NCBI GenBank assembly: GCA_963781805.1
Contig: CAWAHF010000004.1
Location: forward strand, 2,604,001 to 2,668,000
DNA from: JAFGPL01 sp963781805
GTDB lineage: Bacteria; Bacteroidota; Bacteroidia; Bacteroidales; UBA10428
Length of the DNA stretch: 64,000 nt
Direction of reading: 5' to 3'
How positions within the stretch are numbered: position 1 is the first letter of the stretch; the number at the start of each line of letters is the position of its first letter. Shown here piece by piece: positions 48,301-55,390 of this stretch. The notes beneath the pieces are model-generated. The model was not told the DNA's origin, did not search any database, and saw only the letters and a program-made list of their open reading frames with translations. The position numbers were made by a program, and so were the translations under genes.

Positions 48301-48930
48301 TGGACAAATCAACAGGGAAATGAAAGCATTATTGCAGTTGCCGATTGCACAGGACATGGAGTTCCTGGCGCATTCATGAGCATGTTGGGTATCGCATTTC
48401 TGAATGAAATTGTCAACAAAAATTCAAAAGCCAATTCCCACGAAATTCTTGATCAATTGCGGGCACATGTTATTAAGTCGTTACACCAGACAGGAAAAGA
48501 AGATGAATCAAAAGACGGGATGGATATTGCCTTATGCATTGTGGATATGCAGAAAAAGGTACTGCAGTTTTCGGGAGCGCATAATCCGTTGTATCTTATC
48601 AGAAATAATGAATTAACCGAAATTAAAGCAGATAAAATGCCGATTGGAATTTCGATTCGTTACAATCAGCCTTTCAAATGTCACAAAATCAATCTGAACG
48701 ATGGCGACCTTTTGTACATATTTTCCGACGGTTATTATGATCAGTTTGGCGGGACATCTAAAAAGAAATTTGGCATTAGAAGATTCAAAGAGCTATTGCT
48801 TGAGATTCATAATAAGTCGATGGAAGAGCAGCAACGTTTACTTGATGAAAACTTTTTTGCCTGGAAGGGGAATTACGATCAATTGGATGATATTCTGGTG
48901 ATGGGCATAAAAATTAATCATGCAAAATAA
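45340..48930 (+). CDS. TPR-rich membrane protein with C-terminal SpoIIE/PP2C phosphatase
   Basis: A 1196-residue signalling protein. After a hydrophobic N-terminus (about 8-22) come a carboxypeptidase-regulatory-like beta domain (about 28-95), TPR-like units of the form YENAWSAYTKALSYNPDETYP (about 180-400), a charged linker, a second block of canonical TPRs (about 490-830), a coiled coil (about 850-893), a transmembrane helix (about 897-917) and a SpoIIE-type PP2C domain (about 950-1196). The metal-site motif VADCTGHGVPGAFMSM is near 1001 and FSDGYYDQFGG near 1127. The layout puts the TPR sensor outside and the Ser/Thr phosphatase inside. Likely substrate: a STAS antagonist, unknown which. 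It converges with lnt four bases away. Confidence 0.88.
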   Translation: MKTNPIEKLSIGIIAFLSLCYYNNNTIQKLEINGIVTHNGKPVGNTLISIYQDSSTVDQIFSKRNGRFDIFLDYQKEFSIEFSKEGFVTKQIIISTVVPEKTRLEGGAGFYDLNVDMVEMIHGLNTKVFDHPVTKYVFDPESFFYIRDKIYENRISADLAKVNAQIKVLKQQECQKYIKSGDELLAKKEYENAWSAYTKALSYNPDETYPAAQLKKVKKLIKSEVSNDEGYSNAVAKADNYYHNNEYQLAAEYYEKSLIYIPKEIYPSDKLAEIDSLNSSVFLEKRRAYENEISNVKGFLAVQDYLSAQSSLRKALDILPDDSYAADKLIETDKLVNAQQQKEEAQHKKKLATEDSIYHQRIVQADSLLLTDNLQTALNAYELASGLKPDEKYPVEKIEEINKKMEKRPDVEKNISQLQEKPIAKLEPANFGKNTSSTSVPESDKGGDKKNTKTLASVENKTLQKDTGKTEILTPGEKNTDVAKKEPVSEIRLEKKASSYLEEAKRKENEGEAGAASEIYNDVGNLYHDNNRIGKALEYYEKSLEIKEKTGDTLGIPLVLSDMASALYDTGKYQGAIEKYNEAYELTKRMGDKKISAIILNNIAQVYENTYQYDNALNFYQKSVELTNTLNNKNEAAVLYEKIADVHFEKNEFDKAIENLQQTLQIDQELKDEGKVGATFNNLGIAYQSLGQKEEALDYYEKSLDITEKQGDKLQVSIALNNIGNVNFDWQKFNKAIEYYEKSIKLKEDIDYKTGLALSFHNLGNAYKALKDYPLALNFYQKSNNLAKEINYQEVIARNYRAFSDIYSTTKDYKNAFEYQKLFSDSKISIHDERIQLPEKISTQQVSTDKLMIASLQRQIQRQKLLAELEASQKQKELEIKNMALENQQAKLRRLRVLFISSGLIIFLIAGLLFTLYKQFIQKKKANKALIEKNNLISFQKQQITDSIRYASKIQKAVLPPKEILTSIIPQHFILNKPRDIVSGDYYWTNQQGNESIIAVADCTGHGVPGAFMSMLGIAFLNEIVNKNSKANSHEILDQLRAHVIKSLHQTGKEDESKDGMDIALCIVDMQKKVLQFSGAHNPLYLIRNNELTEIKADKMPIGISIRYNQPFKCHKINLNDGDLLYIFSDGYYDQFGGTSKKKFGIRRFKELLLEIHNKSMEEQQRLLDENFFAWKGNYDQLDDILVMGIKINHAK

Positions 48931-48934
48931 TCAT

Positions 48935-50551
48935 CTATCTTCCTGATACCGATTTTCGTCTTGTCATCAGGTAATTGGTAAGGTAATATAGAACCACAAT
49001 CAAAGCAAAGAACCTGGAAATTCTTCCGATATAATCGCCATTTTTCACATAAAAGGTAATTTTATCGTTTGCATTAATTGTGGCTTTAATGGCATCCCGT
49101 TTCCACCATCCCAGTTTTTTAATAATATCTCCACGTTGATTAATAAAACAAGAAATTCCCGTGTTAGCTGATCTGGCGATACTGCGTCTGGTTTCGATTG
49201 CGCGTATTCTCGATAATGCATTATGCTGCCTGTAACCGGGAGTATTACCCCACCATCCATCATTTGTTATGACAAATATAAAATTTGCACCTTTTTTAAT
49301 ATAATCCGTAACATATTCTCCAAAAACAGATTCCCAACAAATGACCGGTGCAATTTGGAGCGAATCCTGCGGCGAAATGAAATTTTCCCTTTCTTTTTGG
49401 GATGCCCAGCCACGGGTAGTACCTCCAAGACGGATGATCAGTCTGTCTAAAACCTTCATATATCTGGCATAAGGCATTTTTTCCACTCCAACCACCAGTT
49501 GCGACTTAAAATATGTTTGAATTTTTGGTGTGGAATCAATTTGTAAGGCAGCATTGTAACTTTCAAAATAGATGGAAGTTTCGGGAATGCGTTTTACGGT
49601 AGCAGATAAGGTATCTTTATCGTAGACTCTCTTAAAGCATTGTCCACCAACAACATATTTAAGCTTTGGAAAATGATTTAAAAAAGCCCTGATTAATTTG
49701 ATGTCAGGAACACTCTCAATCCTGTTCAGCCAAATGGTATTGTTGATGGATGTCTCCGGTCCGACAATATAATCGGTTGTGCTATCAACATATGTTGAAG
49801 CCAGGTCTAATTGAATAAGAGTCTGTTCATAGGGGTCTGAAACAAACTTCTGATAAGGATCAATATTGGGCTGAAGCACCACTATTTCATAGGGATTTGG
49901 TTTTTCCTGGTAGTGTGAATATTTTACAAAGGAAATGATTATCGGAGTAATCAATACAATCAAATAAATAATCAGTGTGCCTAAAATTTCTCTGATTCTT
50001 TTTTTCCTGACGTAATTCCGATAGATTGAATACAATAGTATGTTACTTAACAAAATCCAAAGTGAGCCACCCAGTACACCGGTACTATCGTACCATTGAA
50101 TAAACCTTATATGAAAGTTAAATCCATGACCCAGTGTAAGCCAGGGCCAGGAGATTTCAGCGTTGAAATAAAAATGTTCAAACGTTATCCAGTATACAAT
50201 GAGTGCAAAATAGCCCATACTGGAACCCAGTCTTCTTTTGGTCACGTGGAAAAACCAGAAAATCAAGCTCATCAATGAAGTATTTGCCAGAATTGCAATC
50301 ACCGCACCCACTCCGGTAGCATTATATATCCACCAGGTAGTTGCTGTATTCCAGACCAGAAAAGCCGGGGCAGCATAAAGAAAGGCGCTGAATGATTTAT
50401 AAACCGCCTTATTTTGATCAAGGTAATCTTCGATAAGAAGTAAAGGGAAAAAAGCGAACATCAGAATTAATCCATGTCCCCATTCATACCATGCGGGAAC
50501 AAAAAGCAAACCGCTTAAAATAGAAAGTAACAGAAGTTTTCTCTTAGTCAT
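48935..50551 (-). CDS. lnt: Apolipoprotein N-acyltransferase
   Basis: A 538-residue inner-membrane enzyme that adds the third acyl chain to the N-terminal Cys of lipoproteins. The N-terminal part has about six helices (to about 210); the nitrilase-like periplasmic domain (about 225-500) shows the Glu-Lys-Cys triad in the motifs VGPETS, GVEKMPYA and PVICWESVFGE; a final helix is near 510-530. The motif order and length fit the family. It matures lipoproteins such as the M3 peptidase encoded nearby. Confidence 0.94.
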   Translation of the reverse strand: MTKRKLLLLSILSGLLFVPAWYEWGHGLILMFAFFPLLLIEDYLDQNKAVYKSFSAFLYAAPAFLVWNTATTWWIYNATGVGAVIAILANTSLMSLIFWFFHVTKRRLGSSMGYFALIVYWITFEHFYFNAEISWPWLTLGHGFNFHIRFIQWYDSTGVLGGSLWILLSNILLYSIYRNYVRKKRIREILGTLIIYLIVLITPIIISFVKYSHYQEKPNPYEIVVLQPNIDPYQKFVSDPYEQTLIQLDLASTYVDSTTDYIVGPETSINNTIWLNRIESVPDIKLIRAFLNHFPKLKYVVGGQCFKRVYDKDTLSATVKRIPETSIYFESYNAALQIDSTPKIQTYFKSQLVVGVEKMPYARYMKVLDRLIIRLGGTTRGWASQKERENFISPQDSLQIAPVICWESVFGEYVTDYIKKGANFIFVITNDGWWGNTPGYRQHNALSRIRAIETRRSIARSANTGISCFINQRGDIIKKLGWWKRDAIKATINANDKITFYVKNGDYIGRISRFFALIVVLYYLTNYLMTRRKSVSGR

Positions 50552-50648
50552 TTATGAGAATTTTAAATAAACGCCAAATATACCAATTATATTAGAAATC
50601 CTGCAGACACACTCATATCTGTAAAAGGAATGAAATTCTAACACGACA

Positions 50649-51578
50649 TTATGAAATTATATTGTCCTTCTTTGCAGAAACATGAGGTGAGTATCCTCTT
50701 TTCCTGTTTACCAGATTAACGCCAACCAGAATAAGAATCGCCCATAAAAATTGCCCGATCCCTAAATGTTCACCGTCAAATTCTCCCCAGATTATGGCAA
50801 ATATCGGGATAATATAAGTGACAGAAGAGGCAAAAACAGCAGTAGTAAACCGGATAAGATTATTAAATATTACCAGTGCCAGAACCGAACAAAAAGCGGC
50901 CAGTAAAAAGATATACATCAGGCTGCTCCATTTTTCACTATGTTGAGCCACGGTTGAATAATCACTAAACAAAAGGTATACTCCTGCCAAAGGTCCGATA
51001 AAGACCAATGAGAGAGAGGTAATTTCAACACCATTCATATGAGAAAGCTTTGCCTTAATTTCATTAATATTTATCCCATAACAAATGGTGGCCAACAATA
51101 TGATTGAGGCTGCCCAGTTTATACTGCCGACGAAATCGGCAAAATCATTAACTATGAGTCCTATAGCTCCCGCCAAACCCAACAGGACTCCTGCAATGTT
51201 TAATAACCTTGTTTTTGTTTTATAGAAGATAATTCCAACAAGCAATGTGAAGAATGGAGTTAACGAATTCAGAATTCCTGCAAGAGAACTATCTATATAT
51301 GTTTGAGCAGTGGTAAAAAGCAATGCAGGGATTGCGATACCCAGAAATCCAACGATTAATAAAGATTTTATATTCTTAAGGGTGATTTTTTTAAAGTGCT
51401 TAATGGCAAAAGGTAATAGTAATAAAAACGAAAAGAAAACCCTGAAAGCGGCAACCTGGTAATTGTTATAGGCCAGCAGCCCTTTCTTCATAAGTATAAA
51501 TGAACTTCCCCAGATGAAAGACAGGAATAGTAAGGTAGCCCATTGCCAGAATGATTTTTGTAATGAAAAACCCCTCAT
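50649..51578 (-). CDS. EamA/DMT-family transporter
   Basis: A 309-residue membrane protein with about ten predicted helices in two EamA repeats (about 12-142 and 155-292); WGSSFILMKKGL near 23 and the GE-containing end of helix 9 are typical. Such carriers export amino acids, nucleobases or other metabolites; the substrate is unknown. It is divergent from the AraC-type regulator across 186 bases, which suggests but does not prove regulation by it. Confidence 0.9.
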   Translation of the reverse strand: MRGFSLQKSFWQWATLLFLSFIWGSSFILMKKGLLAYNNYQVAAFRVFFSFLLLLPFAIKHFKKITLKNIKSLLIVGFLGIAIPALLFTTAQTYIDSSLAGILNSLTPFFTLLVGIIFYKTKTRLLNIAGVLLGLAGAIGLIVNDFADFVGSINWAASIILLATICYGININEIKAKLSHMNGVEITSLSLVFIGPLAGVYLLFSDYSTVAQHSEKWSSLMYIFLLAAFCSVLALVIFNNLIRFTTAVFASSVTYIIPIFAIIWGEFDGEHLGIGQFLWAILILVGVNLVNRKRGYSPHVSAKKDNIIS

Positions 51579-51764
51579 CTCAAAATGGAAAAGACAAAGA
51601 TATACAATTACAACATAAGGAATTAATTTTAAGAATTACCTTAAATCCTGATTGCTTAAAATCTATTTAAATAAGCAAGGAATTATGCTGAAGGTTTTAA
51701 AAATATGATAAAAATTAGCAAATATTGATACATTCGCATGAAATGAAAGCCCAGAATACTTAGT

Positions 51765-52625
51765 TTGATTAGAGAAGTGATTTCCAAATTATACACACCA
51801 ACACCGGCATTAAAGGATTATGTAAAGTATTACATTGTGTTTGAAACATCCGAAAATGATTTCAATAATCTCACGCAATGCACAATTCCCTACTGTAGCC
51901 CGGTTCTGATATTGTCAGTGTCCGATACAGCTCCGACTTTTATATATGAAAACCATATTGTACCAAGAGTTACCGCTCATATCAGCGGACAAACATTTAG
52001 TCCTGTATATTTGGAAAAACCAGGCAATTACAAAATTATTGTTGTTTTGTTTCAGACGATTGGAGCGTATCAGCTTTTCAGAATCCCTCAAAAAGATTAT
52101 TTGAATCAGTTTATTGAACTTAATCAGATTCTGGGGAACATGTGCAATTTCTTTACTGAAAAGCTTTATCAGATTAGAACGGATAACCATTTAATAATTA
52201 GTGAAATTGAGAAATTTCTGTTCTCGTTTTTAAAAAATCCAAAGATTGAAAAAAACTATTTTGATTTGGCATTATCAATGATTAAGGCAAAAGATGGCAA
52301 TATTAGAATTGAAAAATTATACAAATTTTTCAATGTTAATCCCAGAACCATGAGACGTGATTTCAATATAAAGGTAGGTATCTCTCCTAAAGAATTTTCA
52401 CGTTTTTACAGGTTAACACAATTGCATAAATATCTTATGTTTGGAAGAAATATAAATATGCATGATTTGGTATATCACTTTGGATATCATGATCAATCTC
52501 ATTTGATACGCGACTTTAGGAACTATGCCCGATACGCACCTTCTTCATTGCAAAAAAATATACTACTCAACCATTTCCTAAAGGCGGATAATTATTACGA
52601 GAAGTTTGATAGGACAATTATCTAG
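51765..52625 (+). CDS. AraC-family transcriptional regulator
   Basis: A 286-residue regulator. The N-terminal part (about 1-150) resembles the beta-rich effector domain of AraC proteins (PALKDYVKYYIVFET). The C-terminal double HTH (about 175-265) includes LYKFFNVNPRTMRRDFN and the signature FHYGYHDQSH-like stretch YHFGYHDQSHLIRDFR. An in-frame stop lies upstream and no early ATG exists, so the start is the TTG at 51765 or the GTG at 51777. It diverges from an EamA transporter gene, its possible target. A terminator follows at 52765-52796. Confidence 0.88.
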   Translation: MIREVISKLYTPTPALKDYVKYYIVFETSENDFNNLTQCTIPYCSPVLILSVSDTAPTFIYENHIVPRVTAHISGQTFSPVYLEKPGNYKIIVVLFQTIGAYQLFRIPQKDYLNQFIELNQILGNMCNFFTEKLYQIRTDNHLIISEIEKFLFSFLKNPKIEKNYFDLALSMIKAKDGNIRIEKLYKFFNVNPRTMRRDFNIKVGISPKEFSRFYRLTQLHKYLMFGRNINMHDLVYHFGYHDQSHLIRDFRNYARYAPSSLQKNILLNHFLKADNYYEKFDRTII

Positions 52626-52721
52626 CCGACTTCAACTGCTTATTTTAATTTAGAATTTATTTAAATTTCAATATATTTCGCAATGTTGGAACAAAAGAAT
52701 ATTTTATTTATCTATTATAAC

Positions 52722-52745
52722 TATCAATAATCCAGATTATTGATA
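52722..52745. repeat. Perfect 10-bp inverted repeat with CCAG loop
   Basis: TATCAATAAT (52722-52731), CCAG, ATTATTGATA (52736-52745). It lies 97 bases past the AraC-type stop and directly before a terminator-like hairpin. No U-run follows. It may be an operator or part of the transcript's 3' end. Confidence 0.55.
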
Positions 52746-52764
52746 ATCGGTTGTTAAGTTTTCA

Positions 52765-52796
52765 GACAATTGATTTTTAAAATTGTCCGTTTTTTA
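52765..52796 (+). terminator. Intrinsic terminator after the AraC-type gene
   Basis: GACAATT (52765-52771) pairs with AATTGTC (52781-52787) around a nine-base loop, followed by CG and six T residues. It is the first good stop for transcription from the AraC-type gene, 140 bases past its stop codon. Confidence 0.7.
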
Positions 52797-52820
52797 TAAT
52801 GCAATCAAGGATGCAACATT

Positions 52821-52961
52821 TAGATTTGCACCTAATAATTAACGCAACCATTTTTTAAACTAACCCAAATTATCAGGTAAAATCGTCATTACGGATTGTT
52901 AAAGAAATTCCTAAATCAAACCTCAACTATCCCTATTCCTAATCCGTAGTGACGTTTTTTT
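52821..52961 (+). ncRNA. Candidate small RNA or attenuator leader
   Basis: TAGATTTG at 52821-52828 matches the -7 promoter box (the -33 box is poor). The predicted transcript from about 52835 would run through a long hairpin: a 14-bp stem (52884-52897 with 52941-52954, one G-U pair, the rest Watson-Crick) around a 43-base A/C-rich loop, ending in seven T residues at 52955-52961. This gives either a free RNA of roughly 125 bases or an attenuated leader of the beta-barrel gene at 53047. No reading frame lies inside. Evidence is structural only. Confidence 0.45.
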
Positions 52962-53020
52962 ATTCCTCCTATTTAGATACAAAAATTTTTTCTCTCTTTT
53001 ATTTAACGTGGTAAAAATGA

Positions 53021-53046
53021 GGTAAATTGCATAAAACCTATTTACC
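53021..53046 (+). promoter_or_regulatory. Hairpin abutting the start codon of the beta-barrel gene
   Basis: GGTAAAT (53021-53027) pairs perfectly with ATTTACC (53040-53046), and the ATG starts at 53047. A second GGTAAA lies at 53010-53015 and could pair with the same arm. The stem occupies the whole ribosome-binding position, so it could restrict translation. Confidence 0.5.
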
Positions 53047-53586
53047 ATGAAAAAAATTCAACTTTTCTTTTTAGCTCTGTTGTTTATATCCCTAAGCGCT
53101 TCATCTCAAAAATTCGAGATTGGATTAAATGCGATTGCAGGCTATACGATTGTTAATGTTCAGACTGCAATGGAAAAAGTACTTACCGATTGGAATCAGT
53201 TTAGTTATGGTGGGAATGTTTATGGGCTATTTGGTCTGAAAGAGAACCTTTCGGTTGGACTTGAAACAGGTTTTCATCAGTTGTACTTTTGGGAAGAGTA
53301 TTATGGATACGGAGGTTATTACCGGTGGGGAGATATTTCCACCATTCATTTGGGCCCGATTGCTGAATTAAAAGCAAACAATTTATTTGCTCAGACAGGC
53401 TTGAATTTGAGATTTTTCATAAATGGTTCGGGTATTGTTCCTGCCTTAATGTTTGGCGGCGGTTATAAAATCCCTCTGACCGGGTCAATATCTCTGCCTG
53501 TGGGTGTAAGCGCAGATGTTGTTTTTGGATCGGCTACTCCAATTGCTGTAAATCTTACCATTGGAATAAGATTCGGGGTACAATAA
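53047..53586 (+). CDS. Small outer-membrane beta-barrel protein
   Basis: A 179-residue protein with a signal peptide (about 1-20, ending SASSQ) and an alternating polar/aromatic pattern of beta strands (FEIGLNAIAGYTIVNV, NLSVGLETGFHQLYF, VNLTIGIRFGVQ), ending in a strand with terminal aromatic/Val-Gln, as in eight-stranded outer-membrane barrels. A loop near 80-98 is rich in Tyr and Gly (YYGYGGYYRWG). No family can be named with confidence. It is preceded by a structured leader and is followed by a convergent dapA. Confidence 0.8.
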   Translation: MKKIQLFFLALLFISLSASSQKFEIGLNAIAGYTIVNVQTAMEKVLTDWNQFSYGGNVYGLFGLKENLSVGLETGFHQLYFWEEYYGYGGYYRWGDISTIHLGPIAELKANNLFAQTGLNLRFFINGSGIVPALMFGGGYKIPLTGSISLPVGVSADVVFGSATPIAVNLTIGIRFGVQ

Positions 53587-53633
53587 CTATATTTAAATGT
53601 GAATGATGGAAACTGAATAATTTAAAACTTACA

Positions 53634-54515
53634 CTATAATTTTTTAGCAATTGCAGCAATTTTTTTATAAAGTTCTTCGCTTACCGGAACAAGTGGCAAT
53701 CTCACATAGTTTTTAGAGATTCCTAAAATGTCCAAAACAGCTTTAACACCTGAAGGACTTCCTTCGGCAAAAAGCATCCAAATCATTTCAATTAATTTAT
53801 AATGAAGCTCGGTTGCAAGTGTCATTTCGCTTTTAAGCGCATATCGAACCATATCGGAAAATTCCTTTGGATATGCATTTGCAACAACAGAAATAACTCC
53901 GGATCCGCCAAGCGCAATCATAGGCAGCGTTATGGCATCATCACCTGAGAGAACCAGGAAATTTTTAGGTTTACCTTTCACAATATGCATTATCTGATTC
54001 ATATCGCCTGAAGCTTCCTTAACAGCAATTATGTTTTTCACTTCTTTGGCGAGCTTCAACGTTGTATCAGCAGAAATATTGGAACCTGTCCTACTTGGAA
54101 CATTGTATATGATGACCGGTACAGGACTAGCTTCAGCAATGGTTTTAAAATGAAGAAAAAGACCTGTTTGTGCAGGTTTATTATAATAGGGAGCAACTGA
54201 TAAAATGGCATCGATACCATCAAATTCAGTGGAATTGATAGCTGAAACTATTTCCTGGGTATTGTTACCACCCAACCCTACCACAACAGGAACACGTTTG
54301 TTAACCACATCAATTACATAGTTAACTACTGCCTTTTTTTCATCTTTGGATAAGGTAACGTTTTCACCTGTCGTACCCAGTGCAACCACAAATTCAACTC
54401 CTTTGGCAAGAATGTGTTCCAGTAATTTTTCCAGCGATTTAAAGTCAATACTTCCATCCTCCCTGAAGGGCGTTATTATGGCGACTCCTGTCCCGATAAA
54501 TTTTTGATGTGGCAT
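53634..54515 (-). CDS. dapA: 4-hydroxy-tetrahydrodipicolinate synthase
   Basis: First enzyme of the lysine/diaminopimelate branch: condenses pyruvate with aspartate semialdehyde. The 293-residue TIM barrel has GTTGE (47-51), the catalytic Tyr137 in IIYNVPSRTG, and the Schiff-base Lys166 in AVKEASGD, as expected for DapA. It starts two bases after the stop of the upstream conserved gene, so the two are co-transcribed, probably from a promoter before that gene or before ligA. Confidence 0.95.
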   Translation of the reverse strand: MPHQKFIGTGVAIITPFREDGSIDFKSLEKLLEHILAKGVEFVVALGTTGENVTLSKDEKKAVVNYVIDVVNKRVPVVVGLGGNNTQEIVSAINSTEFDGIDAILSVAPYYNKPAQTGLFLHFKTIAEASPVPVIIYNVPSRTGSNISADTTLKLAKEVKNIIAVKEASGDMNQIMHIVKGKPKNFLVLSGDDAITLPMIALGGSGVISVVANAYPKEFSDMVRYALKSEMTLATELHYKLIEMIWMLFAEGSPSGVKAVLDILGISKNYVRLPLVPVSEELYKKIAAIAKKL

Positions 54516-54517
54516 AT

Positions 54518-55168
54518 TCAGTCTCTTTTAATAATAGTCAGATAATGCATAAGTTGGTTGATTAAAAAACTCAATTGAAGCTCGACATCAACCTTTTTTT
54601 CTATTTCGTTCTCTAATTCTCTTTTCTGACCTGCCGTATTCTTACCTTTTGATATCTCATCTCTCACCTCTTTCATGGCTTTTTTCTCCTTCTCGATATC
54701 AATCATCAAATCCATATAGTTGGGTTCATCGAAATATTTGCCCACTTTAAACGGAGATGGTGACAACGCAATAACATATTGAATTGGATAATACGCCTCA
54801 AGACTTAAGTTAATAAGAATATCAAACGGTTTCTTTACAAACTCATCAACCGTATCGGTAACCGGCCGGTAATACCAGTTAAGGTTGTTTTTGGTGAAAA
54901 AATCAAATCCTTTCCTGTACAGATAGTGATCTATTAATTTTTTGCTGTCGACATACCCAAGCGCGGAAACATCAATTTTTTTCTGTGTAAGTGTTTTGGT
55001 AAAGTCTTTGATAATTTCAAAACTAACCGCTTCTGTAGCATTATAAATAATACCAACCGTTTTGGCTTCGTTAATGTTGCATACCTTCGTTGACCTCGAA
55101 GTATTTCTGAGTTTCTTATGAAGCAACCTGTTACCTAAATATATCTTGGTATTATCTAATAATTTCAT
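54518..55168 (-). CDS. Conserved Bacteroidota protein (DUF6913-like)
   Basis: A 216-residue protein without a signal peptide. The central part (about 35-140) looks like an alpha/beta domain (VGIIYNATEAVSFEIIKDFTKTL, FDILINLSLEAYYPIQYVIALS), and a charged coiled coil with many Lys/Glu fills about 155-200. I relate it to DUF6913 from its pattern and from its place next to dapA and ligA, an arrangement I recall from related genomes. Function is unknown. It sits two bases before dapA. Confidence 0.75.
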   Translation of the reverse strand: MKLLDNTKIYLGNRLLHKKLRNTSRSTKVCNINEAKTVGIIYNATEAVSFEIIKDFTKTLTQKKIDVSALGYVDSKKLIDHYLYRKGFDFFTKNNLNWYYRPVTDTVDEFVKKPFDILINLSLEAYYPIQYVIALSPSPFKVGKYFDEPNYMDLMIDIEKEKKAMKEVRDEISKGKNTAGQKRELENEIEKKVDVELQLSFLINQLMHYLTIIKRD

Positions 55169-55390
55169 GTTACAATTTTAAGAAATTTAGATGATTAATC
55201 GATACGTGTAATGAATTTATTTTTGACCCTGATTTTCTAACTTAAATAAATTTTGGGGATTTAAGCATTATATAGATTTGTAATTAAACAAGTGAAGCGT
55301 TTTAAAATAGTCAACCAGGAAATAGCAGGGAATTACACTTTCAACTGACAATCTGGTATAAATGAAGTGAGCAGAGACACAAATTCCAAA

